11,541 nucleotides of DNA, taken from Bacillota bacterium. Lineage in GTDB: Bacteria > Bacillota > Clostridia > Clostridiales > Clostridiaceae. A model generated the notes under the pieces. It was given only the letters and a program-made list of their open reading frames with translations, was not told the origin of the DNA and did no database searches. How positions within the stretch are numbered: position 1 is the first letter of the stretch; each line of letters begins with the position of its first letter. Shown one piece after another: positions 7,554 to 11,541 of this stretch. Both the position numbers and the translations under genes were made by a program. Where the stretch lies: the NCBI GenBank assembly GCA_030706065.1, contig JAUZPH010000071.1, forward strand, positions 1 to 11,541. Reading direction: 5' to 3'.

Positions 7554-8405
7554 CTAAAAGGAAATTTTGTCAGGGTCTTTGGATAAGCCGCAGATGCCCT
7601 TCAAATCTGCAATAAGTTTTACATCCTCTTTGGAAAGTTCAAAGTCGAAGACTTCTGCATTTTCTTTAATTCTTGAAGTGGTAACAGACTTGGGCAGAGG
7701 TAAAAATCCCATCTGAAGGCTCCAGCGGATACATAACTGGGCTATGGTTTTTTCATATTTATCTGCCAGTGCCTGCATTTCAGAGGAGCTGAAAACCAAC
7801 CCCGTTCCAAGTGGACTGTAGGCTTCCAAAAGGATATTATGTGCTTTGCAGTACGCTGCCACTTCATCCTGGGTATCACCAGGGCACAGCCGGATTTGAT
7901 TCACCATAGGTGTTATGGTAGCTGTCTTCAGCAATTCTTCTATATGGCGGGGATGGAAGTTGCTTATACCGATAGATCTGATGCGCCCTGCAGAATAAAG
8001 CTCTTCAAAGGCCTTCCAGCTGCCTGCGTTTGCTTCCTGCCAGCAATCTCTGAATTTCAGGGGATTAGGCCAGTGAATCAAATACAGGTCCAGGTAGTCC
8101 ATATCCAGGTTTTTCATAGTCTCTTCGAAGGCTCTCATTGTATTATCATATCCATGATCCGGGTTATTAAGCTTGCTGGTAATAAAAAGCTCTTCTCTTG
8201 GAATCCTGCTTTCCCTTACGGCTATACCTACACTTTCTTCGTTTCCATATCCGGCAGCGGTATCAATGTGCCGGTATCCCAAAGCCAGGGCTTCTTTTAT
8301 AGCTTTTACCGCCACATCTCCATTGGGTGTCTGCCATGTACCGAAACCTATACAGGGAATCTGTACTCCGTTATTTAATTTATAGCAATCCATTAATGAT
8401 TTCAT
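7554..8405 (-). CDS. Aldo/keto reductase (AKR5-like, NADPH-dependent)
   Basis: 283 residues, the usual length for small bacterial AKRs of the 2,5-diketogluconate reductase / YvgN-like group, a soluble (beta/alpha)8 barrel enzyme reducing aldehydes and ketones with NADPH. Visible marks: GFGTWQ (20-25), catalytic Asp48 in HIDTA, Tyr53 in AAGYGNE, Lys78 in TSKL, and His111 in YLIHWPNP, a complete tetrad; SIGISNF (144-150); and the cofactor loop PLPKSVTTSRIKEN (236-249) with Lys239, Ser240 and Arg245. Odd point: the usual NQIEYHP segment reads NQIRLCPGDTQ (169-179), so the substrate-side loop differs from classical members. The start ATG at 8405 has AGGAG 9 nt upstream. It is divergent from the nitroreductase cluster; the substrate is unknown, with reactive aldehydes or ketones the general expectation. 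Confidence 0.92.
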   Translation of the reverse strand: MKSLMDCYKLNNGVQIPCIGFGTWQTPNGDVAVKAIKEALALGYRHIDTAAGYGNEESVGIAVRESRIPREELFITSKLNNPDHGYDNTMRAFEETMKNLDMDYLDLYLIHWPNPLKFRDCWQEANAGSWKAFEELYSAGRIRSIGISNFHPRHIEELLKTATITPMVNQIRLCPGDTQDEVAAYCKAHNILLEAYSPLGTGLVFSSSEMQALADKYEKTIAQLCIRWSLQMGFLPLPKSVTTSRIKENAEVFDFELSKEDVKLIADLKGICGLSKDPDKISF

Positions 8406-8438
8406 TTCTAATCACTCCTATCTTTTCTGATTTTCAAT

Positions 8439-8453
8439 AGATAATCATTATTA
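8439..8453. promoter_or_regulatory. Possible Fur/PerR-like operator, copy 1
   Basis: AGATAATCATTATTA matches the Fur 7-1-7 palindrome TGATAATnATTATCA at 12 of 14 defined positions. It lies just downstream of the predicted start of the aldo/keto reductase transcript, where a repressor would block it. The AT-rich background makes chance matches likely. Confidence 0.3.
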
Positions 8454-8467
8454 TGTAATATATCTTA

Positions 8468-8498
8468 ATTATAAACCCGAAAGATAGTTATATGTCAA
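8468..8498 (-). promoter_or_regulatory. Putative promoter of the aldo/keto reductase gene
   Basis: Read on the minus strand, TTGACA (8498-8493) is followed after 19 nt by TATAAT (8473-8468). Both hexamers are perfect but the spacer is 2 nt longer than ideal, suggesting a regulated or weaker promoter. Transcription would begin near 8461, leaving a leader of about 55 nt. Confidence 0.45.
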
Positions 8499-8554
8499 TG
8501 GATATTTTCAAAAAATTCTATACGAAAAACTAAGAATATTTAGTCGCTATCAAA

Positions 8555-8569
8555 AGATAATTATTATTG
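8555..8569. promoter_or_regulatory. Possible Fur/PerR-like operator, copy 2
   Basis: AGATAATTATTATTG matches the Fur palindrome TGATAATnATTATCA at 11 of 14 positions. It overlaps the -35 box of the rightward promoter (8567-8572), a position suited to repression. It shares AGATAAT-n-ATTATT with copy 1. Low confidence because the region is AT-rich. Confidence 0.25.
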
Positions 8570-8595
8570 ATTGACAGCTGGATATATGGTATAAT
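8567..8595 (+). promoter_or_regulatory. Strong extended -10 promoter facing the pirin relic and nitroreductase
   Basis: TTGATT (8567-8572), 17-nt spacer, TATAAT (8590-8595), with TGG directly before the -10 giving an extended -10 element. Predicted start near 8602. It is the only strong rightward promoter seen before the nitroreductase, so it probably drives nitroreductase and dioxygenase across a roughly 400-nt leader; originally it likely served the decayed pirin gene. Confidence 0.6.
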
Positions 8596-8601
8596 TAAGT
8601 T

Positions 8602-8779
8602 GTTACTAAAAGTAAGTCAGGTGAAATAAGTAACTTGACGAATTTGTATAAATTACAACCTTTTGGAAGTTTATAGGTTTATCTGTAAATTATTTAATAG
8701 TTCACATAATTACTGTATTAAATTGCTGTTACGAGACATTTTAATGAGTAGGCAATCTTAAATAAAATGGAGCCATAAA
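8602..8779 (+). other. Leader region with two mutually exclusive small hairpins at its 5' end
   Basis: GTTACT (8602-8607) can pair with AGTAAC (8629-8634), and GTCAGGT (8616-8622) can pair with ACTTGAC (8633-8639, one G-U). The two stems share 8633-8634 and cannot form together. No known riboswitch or T-box core was recognised, and the rest is AT-rich without an ORF of substance. Confidence 0.25.
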
Positions 8780-8905
8780 ATGAAAAAGAGCAAGATTCAT
8801 AAAATAAATAAGCTTGGTTCCCAATGGCTGACCAGCAATCCTTTTTTGTTTTGCATGCATCACAAGGATGCATAACCAATGGGTAACGATGAAATGAGGC
8901 TGTGA
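8780..8905 (+). pseudogene. Decayed 5' fragment of a pirin-family gene
   Basis: From an ATG at 8780, with TGGAG 7-8 nt upstream, the frame encodes 31 residues including LGSQWLTSNPFLFCMHHKDA, then a TAA at 8873-8875, then in the same frame PMGNDEM before a TGA at 8903. Pirin proteins carry, near their start, a segment of the form DPFLFCxHHxDxYPxGNxxMGP, so the TAA stands exactly where the conserved Tyr codon would be. The remaining roughly 200-plus residues of the cupin protein, including its metal-binding histidines, are absent. A different frame (8898-8975) stays open for 26 codons but matches nothing I know. Pirins are iron-dependent, some with quercetin-2,3-dioxygenase activity. This is read as a relic left by deletion; a functional 31-residue peptide is the less likely alternative. 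Confidence 0.6.
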
Positions 8906-9008
8906 GAATTTTACCAATCCAAGAGAAAAGGGAAGATTTGCACAATATCCTGATGGCAGGGTAGAATGCAGGGATTAGGAATATGTATTAAGAATGGAGA
9001 TGAAAACC

Positions 9009-9581
9009 ATGGAGGTTTTAGAGGCAATCAAAACAAGAAGATCTATAGGGAAAGTAAAAGACGAGATGGTTCCAAAGGGACTTATAAAAAAGGTTATTGA
9101 GGCAGGGATCTGGGCTCCTAACAGATATCTTACAGAGCCCTGGAGATTCTTTGTGATAAGCGGAGAAGGACGTAACAGCCTTGCAAGGGCAATGGAGGAT
9201 ATAGTAATCCAATCCGGAGTAGATGTAGAAAGCGAAGAAGGAAAGAAAAAGCTGGAGAAGGAGAGAAGTAAGCCCTTCAGAGCGCCGGTTATAATAACGG
9301 TGGCTGCAGAAGTAACAGAAAACGGAAAAGCATTGAGAATTGAAGAATTGGGAGCCGTATATGCAGCAGTGGAAAATATGCTGCTGGCAGCTCATGGGCT
9401 GGGTTTGGCGGCCTACTGGAAAACCGGGAATGCCTGTTATGCTCCGCAGATGAAGGAGTTTTTCGGGCTTAAGGAAAAAGATGAGGTATTGGCCTTCATA
9501 TATTTGGGTTATGCAGACATGGAGAAAAATCCGCCCCATAAAAGGCCTGCCGCTGAACTGACAAAATGGATTGATAAATGA
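9009..9581 (+). CDS. Nitroreductase-family FMN oxidoreductase, YdjA-like
   Basis: 190 residues, starting MEVLEAIKTRRSIGKVK. It belongs to the small single-domain nitroreductases that bind FMN, work as dimers and reduce nitro groups, quinones or enones with NAD(P)H. Visible marks are the N-terminal RRS (10-12) that contacts FMN phosphate, the APN-x(5)-PWRFFVI segment, PFRAPVIITV, the central helix with VENMLLAAHGLGLAAYWKTG, and the C-terminal FIYLGYAD. The order and spacing match E. coli YdjA as recalled. I prefer ATG 9009 to the in-frame ATG at 8994, because TGGAGA (8995-9000) lies 8 nt before 9009 while 8994 has no good ribosome site. The stop overlaps a start codon (ATGA, 9578-9581) of the following dioxygenase frame, so the two are translated from one mRNA. 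Substrate unknown. Confidence 0.92.
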   Translation: MEVLEAIKTRRSIGKVKDEMVPKGLIKKVIEAGIWAPNRYLTEPWRFFVISGEGRNSLARAMEDIVIQSGVDVESEEGKKKLEKERSKPFRAPVIITVAAEVTENGKALRIEELGAVYAAVENMLLAAHGLGLAAYWKTGNACYAPQMKEFFGLKEKDEVLAFIYLGYADMEKNPPHKRPAAELTKWIDK

Positions 9582-9601
9582 ACATGAAAGGAAGTGAAAA
9601 A

Positions 9602-10366
9602 ATGATTTCTCCGATATTTATATGCCACGGCGGTCCTACACTTGTAGTGGAAAAAAGTGAGTATATTGATTTTCTTAGAGGTCTGGGCAAAAAATTAAGT
9701 CCAAAAGCAGTTGTTATATTTACAGCCCATTGGGAAAGTGAAACTACAACAATATCATCTCGAGATAATACCTATGATATGATATATGATTTTTACGGAT
9801 TTCCAAAGGAGTTATATTCCATAAAATATCCTGCTAAAGGTTCTGCTCAAGTTGCTTCAAAGCTGCAGTCCCTGTTAAGAAGCAGCGGCATTGAAAGCCG
9901 GCTGGATGAAAGCAGAGGCCTGGACCATGGCGCCTGGGATGTGCTTTATTTGATGTTTCCAAAAGCAGATATACCTGTTGTTCAAGTATCTGTCAATCCG
10001 TATTTATCCATGGATAAGCAATATGAAATAGGGAGAGCCATAAGTGGACTTGGGAAAGAAGACATTTTAGTTATAGGAAGCGGTTCAACGGTCCACAACC
10101 TTTCAACCATTGACTGGAATTCGGATAAAGCAGAAGAATGGGCAGTAGAGTTTGACAACTGGCTTATAGAAAAGATAGAAAATAATGATAAGGAAGCCCT
10201 GTTTAACTATAGAGAGCTCGCACCATATGCAAAACATGCCGTACCACGGGAGGAACACCTCGTTCCAATGTTTATAGCCATGGGTAGCGGAAATAAAGAT
10301 AAGACAAGGCTTTTACATCAGAGCTATGTATACGGAACTTTAAGCTATATATGCTTTGAGTTTTAG
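9602..10366 (+). CDS. Class III extradiol ring-cleavage dioxygenase, DODA/YgiD type
   Basis: 254 residues from ATG 9602, start MISPIFICHGGPTLVVE. It matches the LigB/DODA fold of 4,5-DOPA dioxygenase-like proteins such as E. coli YgiD, usually 250-270 residues. The four expected metal ligands are present: His9 (CHGGP), His43 (TAHWES), His165 (STVHNL) and His219 (REEHLVP), along with the conserved GLDHGAWDVL (106-115). These enzymes open catecholic rings with O2 using Fe or Zn; in an anaerobe the true role is unclear, and some may act on other diol substrates. AAAGGAAG (9587-9594) stands 7 nt before 9602, so that start is preferred over ATG 9578, which overlaps the nitroreductase stop. It is cotranscribed with the nitroreductase, suggesting joint handling of quinone/phenolic or nitroaromatic compounds, an inference. 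Confidence 0.9.
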   Translation: MISPIFICHGGPTLVVEKSEYIDFLRGLGKKLSPKAVVIFTAHWESETTTISSRDNTYDMIYDFYGFPKELYSIKYPAKGSAQVASKLQSLLRSSGIESRLDESRGLDHGAWDVLYLMFPKADIPVVQVSVNPYLSMDKQYEIGRAISGLGKEDILVIGSGSTVHNLSTIDWNSDKAEEWAVEFDNWLIEKIENNDKEALFNYRELAPYAKHAVPREEHLVPMFIAMGSGNKDKTRLLHQSYVYGTLSYICFEF

Positions 10367-10392
10367 AGCAGGTCAATCTGGAAAGTAGATGT

Positions 10393-10432
10393 AACAGCAG
10401 AGGAAAACAACTTTGACTATTCTTCTGCTGTT
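10393..10432 (+). terminator. Hairpin downstream of dioxygenase gene, possible weak terminator
   Basis: AACAGCAGA (10393-10401) pairs with TCTGCTGTT (10424-10432) around a 22-nt loop, followed by TTATCT. The stem is good but the loop is large and the T-run poor. It separates the nitroreductase-dioxygenase pair from marR, which has its own promoter. Confidence 0.45.
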
Positions 10433-10515
10433 TATCTGGCTAAAGAGTCCCTCATTGGCGGATAGCTTCATAAACGTCCCATAAAGAAAAAAGGTTACTA
10501 TTTTTTGCCAAAATA

Positions 10516-10544
10516 TTGACAATAGTTTGATATCAAACTATAAT
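10516..10544 (+). promoter_or_regulatory. Perfect consensus sigma-A promoter of marR
   Basis: TTGACA (10516-10521), 17-nt spacer, TATAAT (10539-10544). All twelve bases and the spacing are ideal. The spacer plus first bases of the -10 are a perfect 20-bp palindrome, so RNA polymerase and a bound MarR dimer cannot share the site. Predicted transcription start is about 10551. Confidence 0.85.
10522..10541. promoter_or_regulatory. MarR operator copy 1 (20-bp perfect palindrome)
   Basis: ATAGTTTGATATCAAACTAT is identical to its own reverse complement and recurs unchanged at 10987-11006. MarR dimers bind palindromes of this size. Its place between -35 and -10 of the marR promoter implies autorepression. 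Confidence 0.85.
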
Positions 10545-10550
10545 GTTGAT

Positions 10551-10973
10551 ATGGAAACTAGAGATGCTATATCATTAATATCAAAAATCAGAGAAAAGAT
10601 AAACCGGCTTATTGAAGCAGAAATGTCCAAGAATGGCCTAGATGGAATTGTAACTTCCCATGGAGACATAATATATGCTTTATTTAAAAAGCCAAGAATG
10701 ACGATGGCGGAGATTGCTGATAAGATTGGCAGGGATAAGTCTACAGTTACAGCTCTTATTGATAAGCTTGTGAAGCTTGGGTATGTGGTAAAAGAAAGGG
10801 ACACCCAGGACACAAGGGTTGTTTATGTAGCTTTATCCGGTAGGGGCCATGAATTGGAACCAGTTTTTGAAGCAATATCAGCAAAGGTTCTGGGTTCTTT
10901 TTATTTGGGTATTTCGGAGAAGGAAAAGGAAGAACTGACAAAAATTCTAAGTAAAATTTACAGCAACCTCTAA
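10551..10973 (+). CDS. MarR-family transcriptional repressor, cysteine-free, leaderless mRNA
   Basis: 140 residues, METRDAISLI onward. Dimerisation helices lie at about 1-25 and 105-140. The winged helix-turn-helix is at about 35-98: TMAEIADKIG (51-60), recognition helix DKSTVTALIDKLVKLGYV (62-79), and wing ERDTQDTRVVYVALS (82-96) with the family's D-x-R (87-89). There is no cysteine, so it is not an OhrR-like thiol sensor; a small phenolic or hydrophobic ligand is more likely. An upstream TTG at 10527 is in frame but lies inside the operator and before the transcription start, so it is rejected. ATG 10551 has no Shine-Dalgarno and coincides with the predicted transcript start. It is flanked by two identical operators and followed by an alpha/beta hydrolase; the MarR probably represses itself and the hydrolase until the ligand appears. 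Confidence 0.92.
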   Translation: METRDAISLISKIREKINRLIEAEMSKNGLDGIVTSHGDIIYALFKKPRMTMAEIADKIGRDKSTVTALIDKLVKLGYVVKERDTQDTRVVYVALSGRGHELEPVFEAISAKVLGSFYLGISEKEKEELTKILSKIYSNL

Positions 10974-10986
10974 TTTTTTTAACGAT

Positions 10987-11006
10987 ATAGTTTGATATCA
11001 AACTAT
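10987..11006. promoter_or_regulatory. MarR operator copy 2, overlapping hydrolase promoter
   Basis: ATAGTTTGATATCAAACTAT, identical to copy 1; identity continues 3 nt further (AAT), so both copies include TATAAT as -10 (here 11004-11009). At this copy the -35 is poor: AACGAT at 17 nt or TTAACG (10979-10984) at 19 nt. The hydrolase promoter is thus intrinsically weaker than that of marR but under the same repressor. Confidence 0.82.
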
Positions 11007-11032
11007 AATATATTATAGGGGAGGGGTCAAAA

Positions 11033-11541
11033 ATGAAAGACTACACTAAGACATTACCAAGGCATATTGAAAAATACATTGGTGAAAATGATTTATTCCT
11101 GGAGATATACAAAAGCGAAGGTAATTTGAAATTAAACGAGAGAAAGCCACCTCTGCTTTTTGTGCATGGTGCCTACACGGGAAGCTGGATGTGGAGTAAG
11201 TTCATTCCCCATTTCGTGAATAAAGGCTTCACATGCTATGCAATGAATATGAGGAGTCATTACAAAAGCAGAGTAATGGATATGACTGGAATATCTTTCG
11301 ATGACTATCTTGATGATATTAAAGCGATTGTTACGGAATGCCGAGTACCTCCTATTGTTGTAGGATTCAGCATGGGCGGGATATTATGCCAGAAGTTGGC
11401 TGAAAAAGTTAAACTTGCCGGGCTGGTGCTGATAGATACATCCATAAGCAGAGAAGTAAACAGAATAGCTCCATATAAAGAACTGTCAGAAAATACACTG
11501 GGAATTGTTATGCCTGCCCCTGCCCGTGAAGAGAGGGAAAG
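11033..11541 (+). CDS. Alpha/beta hydrolase, N-terminal part (cut by window edge)
   Basis: 169 codons are visible from ATG 11033 to the right edge, with no stop. The fold is shown by LLFVHGAYTGSWMWSKFIPH (41-60), where His45-Gly46 forms the oxyanion region, followed by GFTCYAMNMRSH and the nucleophile elbow VVGFSMGG with Ser113 (G-x-S-x-G). The later LAGLVLIDTS is the usual strand after the elbow. The catalytic Asp and His lie beyond the window. Such proteins hydrolyse esters, amides or C-C bonds; members of the meta-cleavage product hydrolase type follow extradiol dioxygenases, which would fit the nearby DODA-type gene, but the visible part cannot decide this. GGGGAGGGG (11018-11026) is a strong ribosome binding site. 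Expression is probably controlled by the MarR operator just upstream. No signal peptide. Confidence 0.88.
   Translation, partial: MKDYTKTLPRHIEKYIGENDLFLEIYKSEGNLKLNERKPPLLFVHGAYTGSWMWSKFIPHFVNKGFTCYAMNMRSHYKSRVMDMTGISFDDYLDDIKAIVTECRVPPIVVGFSMGGILCQKLAEKVKLAGLVLIDTSISREVNRIAPYKELSENTLGIVMPAPAREERE

Noticed and set aside
7839..8378. 179-codon plus-strand ORF opposite the aldo/keto reductase
   Set aside because: Shadow frame of a gene with a complete catalytic tetrad; no family resemblance.
8571..8595. TTGACA (8571-8576) paired with TATAAT (8590-8595)
   Set aside because: Spacer is only 13 nt; TTGATT at 8567 gives 17 nt and is preferred.
8855..8873. ATGCATC/GATGCAT small inverted repeat
   Set aside because: Seven-bp arms inside the pirin relic coding frame; the sequence is explained by codons and has no terminator or operator context.
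8718..8945. 75-codon minus-strand ORF in the leader
   Set aside because: Antisense to the pirin-like segment, no ribosome site or recognisable motif.
8994..9008. ATG 8994 as nitroreductase start
   Set aside because: No Shine-Dalgarno at suitable distance; family members begin at the equivalent of ATG 9009, which has TGGAGA 8 nt upstream.
9578..9601. ATG 9578 as dioxygenase start (overlapping the nitroreductase stop)
   Set aside because: ATG 9602 has AAAGGAAG at proper spacing and matches the family's N-terminus; 9578 remains possible by translational coupling.
10527..10550. TTG start extending MarR by 8 codons
   Set aside because: It falls within the operator and upstream of the predicted transcription start, so it would not be in the mRNA from this promoter.

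Overview
The window looks like the chromosome of a low-GC Clostridia-type Firmicute. The evidence is AT-rich intergenic DNA, strong AGGAGG-type ribosome binding sites, sigma-A promoters close to consensus, a GH120 beta-xylosidase of the type best known from Thermoanaerobacterium, and a large FIST/GGDEF/HD-GYP protein. No rRNA, tRNA, CRISPR array, integrase or intact insertion sequence was seen.

Left part (1-3136), carbohydrate use. The 5' end of a GH120 beta-xylosidase gene runs off the left edge on the minus strand. It is divergent from an AraC-family regulator with a cupin sensor domain. A cytoplasmic GH3 beta-glycosidase of NagZ-like layout follows on the plus strand. The likely logic is an AraC regulator controlling intracellular breakdown of oligosaccharides. 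Between GH3 and the next, convergent gene lies an 85-bp inverted-repeat element with GGGGACGGTTCACAA arms enclosing an intrinsic terminator.

Centre (3286-8405), minus strand. A 1312-residue signalling protein carries FIST_N, FIST_C, GGDEF with an intact GGDEF motif and RxxD inhibition site, three GAF-like regions, and a complete HD-GYP domain. It could both make and degrade c-di-GMP in response to several small-molecule inputs. Upstream of it, and reading the same way, is an aldo/keto reductase with a complete catalytic tetrad, ending in a 13-bp perfect hairpin.

Right part (8406-11541), plus strand, a redox/aromatic accessory cluster. It starts with a promoter region divergent from the aldo/keto reductase, holding two weak Fur/PerR-like palindromes. 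A roughly 400-nt leader contains a decayed 5' fragment of a pirin gene. Then come a YdjA-type nitroreductase and a DODA/LigB-type extradiol dioxygenase, whose reading frames are tightly coupled. A cysteine-free MarR repressor and an alpha/beta hydrolase cut by the right edge complete the cluster. The strongest regulatory signal is a perfect 20-bp palindrome (ATAGTTTGATATCAAACTAT) present twice. One copy fills the exact 17-bp spacer of a perfect TTGACA/TATAAT promoter for marR; the other overlaps the -10 box of the hydrolase promoter. The marR start codon falls at the predicted transcription start, so its mRNA appears leaderless.

The genes themselves are mostly known families. The most notable items are the MarR dual-operator module with leaderless mRNA, the multi-sensor c-di-GMP protein, the pirin gene relic, and the GGGGACGGTTC element between convergent genes.
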